Source of the DNA: Silene latifolia
Lineage: Eukaryota > Streptophyta > Magnoliopsida > Caryophyllales > Caryophyllaceae
Reading direction: 5' to 3'
Assembly: GCF_048544455.1 (NCBI RefSeq)
Contig: NC_133534.1
Coordinates: 123,838,269 to 123,902,268 of the forward strand
Length of the DNA stretch: 64,000 nt
Below the pieces are notes generated by a model. The model did no database searches. It saw only the letters and a list, made by a program, of their open reading frames with translations, and was not told where the DNA came from. Shown here piece by piece: positions 9,604 to 20,824 of the stretch (position 1 is its first letter; every line of letters begins with the position of its first letter). The translations under genes were made by a program, and so were the position numbers.

Positions 9604-12149
9604 TGTGGACAAGAGAATTTACATCCACTTTATGTTTATTATTTCATATTACACTTTTGATTTTGAAAGAGTCGCCACTAAATTTTTAAATGGAATTTAG
9701 AAACCAAATTGTAGAGATTTTATGTTCTTGTGAGATTACGTGTTGGGAAGTTTATTTTAATTTCATTAATTAACACTCAACCCCGCCCGTAACTATAATG
9801 GTCTCTACTAATTAAAACGATGGCTATTTTGGATATGTATCTCATGCGAGTATGCAATCATTGTTTTAAACCCTAACATATGGATTTCATTTTATGTCGA
9901 TTTAATGCATTTAACTGGTCAAGTTATTTTAGCATACGGAGTTCATTTAGCTATTCTAGCAAGAAACAAACAAAGCGAGAAAGGAAAGAGATATTCTTAC
10001 TCTTTAGCATAAGATAGATTAACAGACATGTGAATTAATTAAATAAAACATGATAAGATAATCAAATTAACATGCTTTAATAATCAAAGACATAAACTTT
10101 AACAAATTAAGACAAGTGTAGTTCATAAATTCAATCATCATGCTCAAATCAAACTAATTTAAACAAGATAAAATAAATTAAATCAATCAGACATGTTAAA
10201 TTCGTCATGCGATAAACATAGAATAATTTTTATCCTAAAAGAAGACAAATTCAACATATAAAGTCCATCCATCGGCACATCCATACTACTAATTCCGTTC
10301 TCCTTCATTCAACAACAACAAGATGCAATAAACATCATTTATTAAAACAAATTAGTTGGTTTAGTTCTGTCCGAATCTGAATACGAGGATATATAAATGA
10401 GAAGGGGAAATGACCGACCAATCTAGCGGCTTTATTTCCCTAACTCAAGTCAACGCGGGTATTCAAATTTGCACTTTAACTCATACTCGTATCTATACTA
10501 ATTATTTCATAATTAATTATACGATAATAATACGATGTAATAAACATAATTAAAAGACGGAATTAAAAGGGAGAAAGGAGAGAGTTTTATGCACCCTCAA
10601 CATACATGTATCGTTGACACCGTCTTGGGTCGTAATAGATCAAATATTTTATCTCGAGGGCCATCGTCGACGAAGCAACAAAGTAACAACACGTTTTTTG
10701 GTAAACCTGGACAGGAACTTTCAAACTGCAATTTCTCACTCGTTTCTCGATGAAAATTAGATTTGAAAGATGTTTTGAAAACTAGAAAGCGAGTAGAACA
10801 TATATCTTAAAACAAAACAAACTCGTTCTGAGGTATTGGTCGCGAAAAATAAGCACAAACAGAACTGGACAGACAGGAAAAGCCGCGAAAACAGAGTGTA
10901 TGACACTCAGTTTGTCGAGGGGATTCGTGTGCTCTCAAGGTTAATTTGGCTCGTGAATATTTGTCTAAGGTATAGATTGATGTTATATGGTTACTTCGGA
11001 GCAAGAAACTCGGGTTTTAATGGAGGTTTGATGGTTGAACGAAGGTTTGAAAGGGGGACACGCAAACTGATTATCAGTTTTGTATGTCGGTTTTCTCGAG
11101 GGTTTTGAGAGGCAACTAGGGTTCGTTTATGGAGTTTGAGGCTTGTTAATGGTAGTAAGATATGTGTAGAGCTTAGAGAATCGAATGTATGTCATAGGGG
11201 AGGTATTTATAAGGAGTTACAGTAGGGTTTAAGTGAGGAGAAGCATAGGGGTCCCCGTTTGCATAGCTGCTGTCCAGCACCTTTTCGTGGGGTTTTAGGG
11301 TTTGTATGAGGGGTTTTCTTGGTGGTTAAGCTAGGTTAATATGGGTAGGATACTAGGGTTTTATCTAGGGTTAATGGGAACGGGTTTAGTAGGTGTTTGG
11401 AGCGCATTTTGGACTCGGGTTTGAGCTGACGAAAACAGGGGCTGTTTGTGTCGTGTTGTTTGGGGCCTGTTTTGGATGGGTTAGACATGGGTTTTGTGGA
11501 GTGGTTTCGTGGTGGATTTGGACCTGGGCATGGTGGGTAGCGTGGAGTATGGGTTGGTGGTGATGGGTTGCGGGTTTGGACCAAGTTCGGAGCAAAACAA
11601 ACGGACTATGTTGAACACGGGTTGGGAAGGAGTTGGGCTGTGTTGGGGGGCTGTTTTGGACGTGAATTGGTGAGTGTAGGGCTTGAACTTGGGTCTTGGT
11701 AAAGGTTGGGATATGGCAAAAAGTTTTGGTCGAATTTGCATCGAAAATCGTGCCCAAAACCGAGTTAAAATCAAGCTTAAAATCATGTATAAAGTTGTCG
11801 TAAAAATCGATTTTTTCAAATACGATTAATAAAACAATTTAAATTGATTTTTAAAATCAAAGTAACTTAAGAATGATTTTTCAAATCAAATATCTATTCT
11901 ATTTTCAATAAAATAAACTTAAGAAAATAAATTCAAATTAAAACAAATAAAGTGAATTCATTTTAAAAAACATTAATTTAAATATCATTTAAATTAATAA
12001 AATACTTCATCGACAACGCCCATTCTACATCGTAAAACGAGCTCAAATTATGACACGGTCAACTTAGCAAATGCATGTTGTCCTATCATCATCGGGTGTT
12101 TTGACAGGATTTCTATAAATGCCAATATCGACAGATATGGGTATCTACA
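9604..12149 (-). mobile_element. Tat-A LTR, left copy
   Basis: About 2546 bp; in plus orientation it starts TGTGGACAAG and ends GGTATCTACA. It aligns closely with 22099-24599; one visible difference is an extra stretch of about 46 bp near 10759-10805. A TATAAATA box lies on the minus strand at 11204-11211. The polypurine tract abuts its right end. The open frames near 11336-11819 recur in the other copy but resemble no protein family I know. Confidence 0.85.
11204..11211 (-). promoter_or_regulatory. TATA box of Tat-A LTR, left copy
   Basis: TATAAATA on the minus strand within CTTATAAATACCTCC. The same box occurs at matching places in the right Tat-A LTR (23655-23662), the Tat-B LTR (28613-28620) and the solo Tat-C LTR (38556-38563). 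Confidence 0.65.
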
Positions 12150-12196
12150 GAGCCCCCACTTTGACTGAGGCTTGGACAGGGCGAAAGTCAAAGTAC
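12150..12196 (-). promoter_or_regulatory. polypurine tract and 3' edge motif, Tat-A left copy
   Basis: On the minus strand CAAAGTGGGGGCTC directly precedes the LTR start TGTAGATACC. Upstream comes GACTTTCGCCCTGTCC, also present next to the Tat-A right copy and the Tat-B LTR. The tract would prime plus-strand DNA synthesis. Confidence 0.8.
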
Positions 12197-12321
12197 ACCC
12201 CATGTCCCTCTCGACCTGAGGATTCCGCGGGTCGTTTATAGTCCATTAGACTTGTGTATATAAGCTCGTCAGCCATGAGAAGAGATCATATTTGAAGCTT
12301 CGCTGGGGATTAATCATCGGT

Positions 12322-13125
12322 GGTCATCGACCCATTGAAAAGGTGGTCAGTTTAGCCTTATCCTTAGGCGCCTATGTATCCGGTGTGACGGAATCAAAAC
12401 CGTATCGTAGTTCGACACTGCTGGCATGTATTCTGCTAATCTATGCCCAGAATGGAATGGGGTTTTCCAAATAGGTTACCATTCCTTCAAAACATTGCTT
12501 TTAGCTCTGGAGTTCCTCCACTTTGTATTGAATTGGATCGATTTGAATTTGATTTGATTTTGATTGTGGATGTCATCCATTAATTTTGATAATGCTCTCT
12601 GAAGCCAACGGCTTCAGAGCCCCCAGTTGCAATGGGTCTAAAGGCGAAGCCTTTAGAGCCCCCAGTTGAAGCATTTCCTGTTACATTCGAAACATGGAAA
12701 AGAAATACAACAATAATCATATCATCGTATAAGCACACATTTAGATCATTGATATTTGAAAGTTGAAACCTTTTGATAAACTGAGTCATCGACCCAAAGC
12801 TTGGATTTGAAACAACCATTGTTGAAATGAGCCTTAGCCCTGGATTTTGAAAAATATTTTCATGCTGGGGATGTATTGCTATTTGGATCATCGATCCTTG
12901 AAAATGGATTTGAAAATGGGCAATCGACCTGGATAAGCATTTTGAAATTGGATTTGAAAAGGGGTCATCGACCCGGATAGACATTTGAAAATAGAAATGG
13001 AAATGGAAATTTTGAAAATGGAAATGAGAATGGGTCATCGACCCGGATAAACATTTTGATAATGGACTTGAAAATGGGCCATCGACCCGGATAAGCATTT
13101 TAAAAATGGAAATGATCATCGATCT
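12322..13125. repeat. ATC-loop hairpin array in Tat-A 3' region, left copy
   Basis: Short inverted repeats share the central ATC but have different arms: GGTC/GACC (12322), GGATC/GATCC (12885), GGGTC/GACCC (12962 and 13032) and GATC/GATC (about 13114). Between them are A/G-rich spacers such as TTTGAAAATGGA. The frames here (12580-13134, minus) are repeat products, not genes. Confidence 0.8.
12597..12657. repeat. pair of strong hairpins with different stems and the same tail
   Basis: Hairpin one: CTCTGAAGCC, loop AAC, GGCTTCAGAG (10 bp, perfect). Hairpin two: TCTAAAGGC, loop GAA, GCCTTTAGA (9 bp, perfect). Each is directly followed by GAGCCCCCAGTTG, which resembles the polypurine-tract complement at 12150. 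The pair is repeated at 25048-25108. Confidence 0.9.
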
Positions 13126-13309
13126 TTGAAACAAGTTTTTGAAATCCTGATTTTCAAAAGGGAAAGGATAGGGTAGACTCGATTTGCATTTTGAAATGCG
13201 ACAAAAGGGTGAGACTCGTGACTGCTAACTACTGGTGTAGGGTCCCATGTTCGGTGGGTCCTACCTGGGCTGGCTATAGACTCTTTCACAGGCCTTTCTG
13301 ATGCTGACA

Positions 13310-13856
13310 AGACAAGACACATTCCTTTATTGGGTTTTGATCACCCATCTATATTTATCCGAACCGTGTTCTTTGACAATTTGGCCGGCCACAAATGATT
13401 CCCTTGATGGAACCCGCCCCAGGACTGCCCTTCGACCTCACTTTCTCTCGTTGCCAAGTGTGGCTCTATGCCTGGCACCGCAGGACCTTATGGCGCATGC
13501 CCAAGATAATTCCCTCGACATGGGTGTCTCCTTCATACTTAAGATGGGTCAAAGAAACTTCCCCCGAAATCAGAAGGAAACTTCAAAAGGATGATGTTGT
13601 AGACTGGAAGTACTATGAGGAAAGCCTCAAAAATCGAGCATTCTTTGAAATGAATTTAACTGTGACCGAGTCTGAACCAAAAACTGACAAAAACCCTAAA
13701 TATGATCCTAAGGTCTCAAGTGTTTGGAAAAGATTGGGGGTAAAGGCCGATGATGGGCCGACATTTGCTGAGAGGTTGGGCCCCCGACCAAGTGCAAAAG
13801 ACAACTGGGCCCGCGTGAAGAAAGTGCAGTTCCTCCGAATAAACGGGCTAGAGTGA
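13310..13856 (+). pseudogene. antisense DUF7745-like ORF fragment, Tat-A left copy
   Basis: On the strand opposite to pol, a 153-codon frame (13395-13856) includes MIPLMEPAPGLPFDL, TWVSPSYLRWVKE and KDDVVDWKYYEESLKNRAFFE. The last two align with the antisense ORF of Tat-B (TWVTPAYVKWSRAPS and KDEVVDLKYREVGKANRAFFE). The right Tat-A copy has the preceding YPNCVLRQFGRPQMIP block in frame, a hallmark I associate with DUF7745 proteins. Only the C-terminal part remains; the N-terminal half seen in Tat-B is absent, and the region upstream is the hairpin array. Function unknown; antisense extra ORFs are known in Tat elements. Confidence 0.65.
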
Positions 13857-14054
13857 AGATAGGTGAGACTTAGTCTCGTGATGGTTTACATGACTCAGCT
13901 ATAGGAGGGATATGTAGCTATTATATTATTGTTTATTATTATTAGATGGTTTAGACATCATGGGCTTCGCCCGGAATTATTGAAATAAATAAAGGAAATA
14001 TTATTTATTAGAAATTCCAAGTTTTACATTTAGAATTACATTTTTTCGGTTGTA

Positions 14055-14116
14055 CTCTTTTAAAGAGTTGCCTACTTATCTGCTTTTCAACATAATCAAA
14101 CCGGGTTCGTAGTTCA
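14055..14116. other. conserved structured motif between pol end and antisense ORF, Tat-A left copy
   Basis: Order on the plus strand: hairpin ACTCTTT/AAAGAGT, GCCTACTTATC, a short spacer, AATCAAACC, CGTAGTTC. CTAC...GTAG can pair across the spacer. The same order with different stem sequences occurs at 26453-26516 and twice at 35646-35816. It lies just past the pol stop codon, and also just past the end of the antisense ORF. Confidence 0.6.
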
Positions 14117-14215
14117 TAATTCATAATACAGAGACAACGAATGTCAAAATTTGAAACTAGACTCAAATACAAATGCAATCCGAATTTTGTTTCATAACAT
14201 TTGAGATTGAGGTCT

Positions 14216-15460
14216 TTAAGGATAGTATTTTTTCAACTGGTCCAGATTTGTAGGATTCGAAAAGTCATTTCCATCTAGATCAGTCAGCCGAACCCCTCCT
14301 CCTTTCAGAATTCTTTTCACCAAATACGGGCCTGCCCAAATTGGTTTAAATTTACCCCTCGGGTCTACCGGCAGTAGTGCACGAACCGATTTCAACACCA
14401 AATCTCCTTCTTTGATTTTTCTAGGTTTCACCTTCTTATTAAGAGCCCTTTCTATCCTTTTCTGATAGAGTTGAACCTGATACAACGCGTTCAAGCGTCG
14501 TTCATCCAGTAAAACCAAAGAGTCATATCTAGCTTGGACCCAATCTTCTTCTGGAACTTGGCTCTCAAGTAATATCCTTAGAGATGGTACCTCTAGTTCT
14601 ATGGACTGAACTGCCTCCATCCCATAAACCAAGTAGTACGGGGTTGCCCCCGTGGCTGTTCTGATTGTAGTTCTATATCCCCACAAGGCAAAGGGTATCT
14701 TCAATGGCTAATCTTTATAGTTATCAGACATTTTCCTCAAAATGTCTGTAAGTGTTTTATTAGCAACTTCTACAACCCCATTTGTCTGTGGCCTATATGG
14801 TGATGACTTATGGTGCTTGATTTTATACTTTTCGAGTATAATTTCCGTTTCAGCTTGGAAATGGGTCCCGTTATCACTGATGAGTTCGTGGGGTGTTCCA
14901 TATCGACAAATGATCTCATTTTGAATGAACTGTGCTACTTGCTTTGCTTTTAGCACTTTATAAGACTTGGCTTCTACCCACTTAGTAAAGTAGTCGATTG
15001 CGACCAAAATGAAACAATGTCCTTCTGACCCAGAAGGGTTAACCTTTCCGATAATGTCGATCCCCTAGGTTAAAAAAGGCCAAGGTGATGTCATGATATA
15101 TAGCATAGAGGGTGGTACATGCTGTACATTTGCAAATATCTGGCAATTGTGGCAATGTCAAACATAATGTCGGCAATCTGCTTCCATTGTGGTCCAGTAA
15201 TAACCAAGTCTCATGATCTTACGAGTCAACATGTGAGCATTCATGTGGGGTCCACATTCCCCGTCATGAACCTCCTCCATGACTTTGTTGGCTATCTTTT
15301 GATCAATACATCGCAATAAGACACCTTGCGTAGTCTTTTTGTATAGTTGCCCTCCATTAGCCTCGAGGAACTGGGTCGAGAGCATCCGTAATGCTCGCTT
15401 TCCCCTAGCATCGAGGTTGTCAGGGTATTCTCCTGTGTCTTTGAATTTCAAGATTGATGT
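14216..15460 (-). pseudogene. Tat-A integrase
   Basis: Minus-strand order: H2C2 zinc-binding region (HDGECGPHMNAHMLTRKIM, then HCHNCQIFANVQH), catalytic core with VAIDYFTKWVEAKSYKVLK, SDNGTHF and YRPQTNGVVEVANK, supplying the second Asp and the Glu of the D,D-35-E triad, then a C-terminal region with EGDLVLKSV and GPYLVKRILKGG. The frame ends KKYYP-stop at 14216, the usual end of Tat pol. Stops interrupt it near 15157, 15065 and 14707; the last two replace a Trp codon (TGG to TAG), as expected from cytosine deamination. Family role: inserting the cDNA into host DNA. Non-functional as seen. Confidence 0.88.
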
Positions 15461-15526
15461 GTACCAAGGTTCGATCTCATCTTCCTTAGTGTTATTAATC
15501 TCATTTATGTATGATGGTGTCGATCT

Positions 15527-15960
15527 TCATTCGACACATAGTGGCATGCTCTTTATATGATCTGGGATGTTAACCAAGGCTGCCAACTTAGACAGAGCGT
15601 CGGTGAATTGATTCTCTTCTCTGGGTAAATGGACATAGTGTATTTCCTCGTAATACTTTTCCAATTCCTCTATCTTAGGCTGGTAAGGTGCCAGACTATT
15701 ACTTTTAATTTTCCACGACCCTGTTATTTGGTTAATGACTAAAGATGAGTCACCATGTACCAGTAACTTCTTTATATTTAGACTGATAGCACTGCGCAAA
15801 CCCAGTAGGCATGCTTCGTACTTAGCAGCATTGTTGGTGGCGAGGAAATCTAACTTTATGGATACAGGTACATGTTTTCCCTTTGGTTAAATGAGGAGGA
15901 TTCCGACCCCATATCCCATGCTACTCGATGCTCCATCGAAATAAAGATCCCATACTTCGT
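15527..15960 (-). pseudogene. Tat-A archaeal-type RNase H (aRNH)
   Basis: A second RNase H domain sits between the normal RNase H and the integrase, which defines the Tat clade. Motifs in order: VWDLYFDGASSSMGYGVGI (first Asp), NNAAKYEACLLGL (Glu), LLVHGDSSLVINQI (Asp) and QFTDALSKLAAL (last Asp). A stop near 15887 separates the first motif from the rest. All four acidic positions are visible, so decay is in the frame, not the catalytic set. Confidence 0.85.
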
Positions 15961-16583
15961 CTTCGACATGAACCACGTTTTCATCTGGGAAAGACCACAT
16001 GTCCGTAACACTGTCTTCCTCTATTGGATTGTCAGCGAGGAAGTCGGCGACAGTCCTTCCTTTCACTGCCTTCAAGGGTACGTACTTAAGATCAAATTCA
16101 GCTAACATGAGAGTCCATCTCGAAATTCTGCCATTTAATACTGGTTTTTCAAACAGGTATTTGATTGGATCCATTCTAGTGTATATACTGACACTATAAC
16201 ACGGCATATAGTGTCTCAGCTTCTTTGTTGCCCAGACTAGGGCTAGACATGTTTTTTCTAGCGTGGTGTACTTACCTTCATATTCTATGAACTTTTTACT
16301 GATGTAGTAAATTGCCCTTTCTTCTTTTTCCACAGTTTGGGCCAACATTTCTCCCAGCGCGGTATCTGTAACTGTTAGATACAAGGATAGTGGCAATCCG
16401 GCTATAGGTGGACTAAGAACAGGTGGAGAAGACAGAACTTCTTTGATCTTGTGAAATGCAGCTTGACATTCGTCATCTCACATCTCGTGTTCTCTGACTT
16501 TCAATTTCTTTAAAGATGGGTTCACATATCATTGTGAACTTCGAGACAAAGCGGCTTATATATTGGATTCGACCCAGGAAACC
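15960..16583 (-). pseudogene. Tat-A Ty3-type RNase H
   Basis: Motifs: SLYLTVTDTALGEMLAQ, ERAIYYISKKFIEYE, TTLEKTCLALVWATKKLRHY and RWTLMLAEFDLKY, the usual Ty3/Gypsy RNase H and tether profile, ending with VKGRTVADFLADNP. It degrades the RNA strand during reverse transcription. The connection to RT (16397-16583) is out of frame and degraded. Confidence 0.85.
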
Positions 16584-17460
16584 TCAAATTTCGTTCTCAA
16601 TTTTGGGATGAGGCATTTCCATAATGGCCTTGATTTTCAAAGGATCAATCTCAATACCATGGTGGCTGACGATGTGACCCAAGAGCTTCTCGGAAGTATC
16701 CCCGAAGGCGTATTTTTGAGGGTTCAACCTCATGTTATATTTCCTTAATCTTTCAAGGAATTTTAGTAAGGCCTTTGGATGACCGTCACGTTCCTTTGAT
16801 TTCACAATCGTCTCATCGATATACACCTCGACTTCCTTATGCATCATATCGTGCAATAACGTTGTCACGGTTCTTTGGTACGTTGCCCCGGCATTTATCA
16901 ACCCAAACGGCATTACCGTGTAATAATAGGTTCCCCATTGCGTGATAAACGCGGTTTTGTGCATATCTTCCTCGGCCATCTTTATCTGATTGTATCGGGC
17001 ATACCCATCCATGAAAGATAGTAGGGCATGATTCGCGGTATTGTCAACTAACATATCGATGTGAGGTAATGGAAAGTCATCTTTCGGACTGGCTTTGTTC
17101 AAATCCCGGAAGTCTACACACACACGGACTTTCCCATCCTTCTTAGGTACTAGTACTACATTGGCTACCCAATCTGAATACTCAGATACTTTAATAAACC
17201 CAGCCTTGAGTTGTTTATCGATTTCTTCTTTGACTTTCAAAGACCACTCAGTACGCATTCTACGTAATTTTTGTTTAATTGGTTTCAACCCTGGCTTGAT
17301 TGGGATTTTGTGTTCTGCAATTTACCTATCGATTCCTGGCATGTCTCTGTAAGACCATGCAAAGACATTTTTGAACTCATTCAGCAAATCAATGAACCCT
17401 TATTTTTCTGTAGGATCTAGAGTGGTACCCATTTTGAGTTCTCTGGGTTCTAAGATGGTT
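16584..17460 (-). pseudogene. Tat-A reverse transcriptase, catalytic motif altered
   Basis: The frame runs from KPIKQKLRRMRTEW through ANVVLVPKKDGKVRVCVDFR, KDDFPLPHIDMLVDN, FMDGYARYNQI and MPFGLINAGATYQRTV to LLGHIVSHHGIEID, the standard palm and finger blocks of Ty3/Gypsy RT. The polymerase box normally reading YVDD is here YIDE (in EVEVYIDETIVKS); Tat-B keeps YVDD at the same place. Changing the second Asp should abolish activity. N-terminal sequence continues in another frame to about 17460. Lacking both an intact active site and an intact frame, it is a pseudogene. Confidence 0.9.
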
Positions 17461-18296
17461 ACTACATTGATGGTTTTCGTATCTTCGATAACAGAGTTTC
17501 TTTAGTCGTATTCCTCCAACCCCTTAACAAAATGCGGAGGCGGTACTATCTCCTCTTCCTCTTCTTCAACCTGTCCCTTCCCGGCCTCATTCTCAAAGTC
17601 ATTATTAAAACAAACATTTTCAGAAATGGCATTGCGATGTAAAAGAGACGAGTCGTAGGCAAACTGGATCATCTTATTATTAATTTTAAATTGCGCGAAA
17701 TGCGCTATTATTTGGGCCAACTTATCAGAGGTCAGTGGCGGAATGGTGGTAGCATTCGGGATAGGCCCCGGAATACCAGAACTAAGGGGAGGTACATCAA
17801 AAGGAAAGACTGGGGAAGGGGTTTTTTCAACGCTCGATTCTTTAGACTTAACCCTAAGACTCTTATGAGACTCACACTTAGACTCAGACTCAGAATCATC
17901 TTCTGTATTAAGCATCTCTCCTTCTCTTGTGGTCAGCTTGAAGAGCAAACCTCTATTGTCAGTCCATTTGATAGTTTTCATCCATCCAGATATAGTCCCT
18001 TTAGTAGCTACATCGGTGATGAGGGTAGAGGGATCGAACCTATCGCTTCACAGGATCATACTAACCAACTTTTAGTTTGGTTTTCCCATTTCTCTCTCTT
18101 CCCCAAAAAGGAGACCTAAGGCATTCCCGTCTTGAACTGGGGTAGATCCGGCCTTTCTGGGTGTCACGGATAGCACATCCTCCGGAATGTAGTGACAATC
18201 TTGGAATATTTCAATTCCAGGGACCAACTTATTACTCTTTTCGTCAGAAAGAGGTTCGGGAAAGTCGATACAACGTTCTACTTCTCTGGCTCTCAC
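17461..18296 (-). pseudogene. Tat-A linker between protease and RT
   Basis: Two frames cover it. The upstream part contains PGIEIFQDCHYIPEDV; the downstream part TIKWTDNRGLLFKLTTREGE, an acidic Ser/Glu run and EEEEEEIVPPPHFVKGL just before RT. The same order is seen in Tat-B (42613 to 41834: PGVEVFHDCYFIPDNI, KTVKWTDRQGRILKITTREG). No enzymatic domain is recognisable. It is a conserved Tat-type spacer of unknown role; a frameshift near 18000 breaks it. Confidence 0.7.
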
Positions 18297-18313
18297 GAAG
18301 TATCCATTCAGTG

Positions 18314-19339
18314 TTAGTGGATAAGGTTTCGGTCTGTAACAGTCCTTTTTTTCTTTTCGAGATCTTGTTCAGTGGCCTGGTATCCCAACCTGAACGTCGT
18401 TCCTTTAGGGACCTTGCCCTTTAGTACCAAGGTATTCTCCTTTCGAGGGTACAAAGAGAAACCAAAGTACTTCCCAGTCTTGAGAATGGTTTCACAGACG
18501 TGACTTCCAGTACACAAGTCCATGTTTTCTAATTCAGGACAATAGTTGATCACGTTTATAACCTCGAACCCCCAAGCATCATTTGAGGTATCAAGTGTTA
18601 ATTCTGAGGCCAAATTCCCCCCCCCCCCCCCAGTTACAACGATAGGGGTAGCATCGATGGTGACAGTTTCTCCTTTGAGAGGGATTTTGATTTTTCTATG
18701 CAAAGTGGAGGATACAGCTTTCACTCCATGGATCCAAGGCCTTCCTAGTAATAATTTGAAGGATGAGGCCACATCAATGACCTGACAACTAACCTTCCTT
18801 TGAATGAGCCATGTTTGAACTACTAGGTCGACAATCCCGATTACCCTACGAATCGTCCCATCAAAAGCTCGAACCGTTTGAGTGGTAGGAGAGAGGTCCT
18901 TTTTGTTAAGGCCCAAAGCGTGTGCTGTCCTTAGTGGTAGAACATTAACAGCTGACCCATCATTTACAAGGGTCACAGGGACATGTTTTTGAAGACATGT
19001 CACAGCAATGTACATGGTTAGGCCGTGTTTGGGCCCTATAGAGGGTAGATCCACATCATAAAAGGTTACCGTATTGACAAGTCGTGGTGGATTTTGGATA
19101 ACATGGGCCACCACGTCATTTGGAGCAATATCTGGACACACGTTCATGCTCATTAGTGCTTGTAATAGGGCTTGTTGATGTTCGAATGAACTCAAAATGA
19201 GCTCCCAGATGGAAACATCGGCCTTAGTCTTTTGTAGCTGCTTAAGGAGAAGGACCTCTTTGGTAATCCCCTCACTAAGGGCCTCGACTATAGTAGGTTC
19301 CTTATCTTGTGCAGTTGTAGCATTGGTGGCCTTTTCCAC
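18314..19339 (-). pseudogene. Tat-A aspartic protease region, active-site Asp replaced
   Basis: A 341-codon minus-strand frame. An N-terminal spacer is followed by the protease: VPVTLVNDGSAVNVLPLRTA is the active-site loop, VRAFDGTIRRVIGIVDL the flap region and SFKLLLGRPWIHGVKAV the C-terminal block. Tat proteases normally read [IV]D[DN]GS at the active site; here the first Asp is Asn (VNDGS). A run of about 15 C at 18608-18622 gives a Gly stretch near its end and is a likely slippage site. The frame ends in a degraded stretch with FRLGYQATEQDLE, which corresponds to FGWNTNLPTDEDIQ in Tat-B. Confidence 0.85.
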
Positions 19340-19549
19340 TCAAAATGGGCGGCCAGCTCGTGTCAAGTGATTGGACTCGAGAGCCTCTTTCCTTAGCTTT
19401 TGGACTTCATCCTGAGTATAGGGGATTGCTGCGCCCTTCTCAAGGTACACATCATCCTCATCATCATCCCAGATTCCATTGATTTCGTTGGCACTTATGA
19501 GAATGTAAGGGGTATAGTCGATGGCAAAATTCCCAAATCGAACTTCGTT

Positions 19550-20810
19550 CTATATGCTTGGGAGATATTTAGAGCAATCAATGAAGTGTTTCCCCACAAG
19601 GAAACCATTTAAACGACATATAGGACGGATTAGGTGGGACACATCAATGTTGTCTTCGACGAACACCACATTAAAATGATCCCCAAATGGATTGGTGACA
19701 TTATTGGGCTTCACAGTGGGTATTGGGATTGTTCCATTCTCAATCATATCTTGGATTTCATGCTTGTGGCAAAAACATTTCTCTATATTGTGCCCCTTCC
19801 CTTGGTGGTAGGCACAGTATGGCTCCAGCCTGTACTACTTGGGTCGTTGTTCCAAGGGTGGTTCAGGAGTTGGGCCGATTAGGTTTAGGTTCCCTTGGGC
19901 CTTGAGTCTTTCAAGGACATACGTATAAGTAGACCCAATGTCAGTAAACACTCTTGGAGTAGAGCGTTGTGGTTTGTTGGAAGTTCCTCCTAGGAAATTA
20001 ATAGTTTGAACATGATTAGCACTAGTAGTTGCTTTCGATTTAGAGGAGGAAGCCCCAGGGTATCCCTTGGGTTTAGAAAACTCCGTCGTATGGAGGTCAT
20101 CTTCGATTTTCTTCCCAATTCGAGTCAAGTCTTTGAACGTGCTAAAGTTTTGATATTTTAGCTCATTACGGTAAGCTGGTTGCAGATTTTTTACAAACTT
20201 ATCGACCATATCGACCTCTTCGGGTTTCTTGGTCAATTTCACGCTTTCAGCGCGACAACGAGCCAGAAAATCAGTAAAGCATTCCTTTTCTCTCTTGGTC
20301 ATAACCTCGAGAGTCCTCATTGTTGTCTAGATTTCGGCATTGTCAACATAATGCCTACAGAACTCAGTAGTTATATCTTCGAATGTGGGGTAATTCTTTA
20401 GATCTAGGTTGTAAAACCATGCCCTTGGATGTTTCTTCAAGGATTGGGCAAAGATAGCAAGTTGCATGCTCGCAGGCACACTCTTCAGAGCAAGGTGCTC
20501 CTTATAGGACCTAATGTGCTGCAGAGGATTTTCAGTTCCCTTGAATTTAGGGATATCTCTGAGCAAAAAGTTCTTAGGGAGCTCTTCTTGGATTGGGGCA
20601 TAAGCCCTAGCATTCTCGTAGTGGATGCTCTCCCCTTGAGAGAGGTTCGGTTGGTTTCCACAAGCTTTAATCGCCTTTCAAGCTCAGATATTTCCGGGGT
20701 GGTGGTTACAGGAGTCTCCCGACCTACCTTAGACTCAAATGCAGCCAAGCGAGCTGTAAGCAGCTCCAAAGTGTCGTTCATCTTAGCCAATAGTGCTTCC
20801 GTTGACATTT
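19550..20810 (-). pseudogene. Tat-A Gag
   Basis: Gag starts at MSTEALLAKMNDTLELLTAR (about 20808) with a Leu-rich heptad stretch and continues as IPKFKGTENPLQHIRSYKEH, HPRAWFYNLDL, ECFTDFLARCRAESVKLTKK and MVDKFVKNLQPAYRNEL, all typical of Tat capsid. A CX2HX4HX4C knuckle (CAYHQGKGHNIEKC) appears near 19780-19825 and is followed by MIENGTIPIP. At least three frameshifts or stops (near 20570, 20325 and 19835) break it. Family role: particle assembly and RNA packaging. Confidence 0.85.
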
Positions 20811-20824
20811 TTTGGGTCTGGGGC

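Noticed and set aside
11336-11819. Pro/Thr/His-rich frames in the Tat-A LTR (also 23796-24270)
   Set aside because: They recur because the LTR is duplicated; frames differ between copies, several overlap, and the composition follows G/T-rich repeats.
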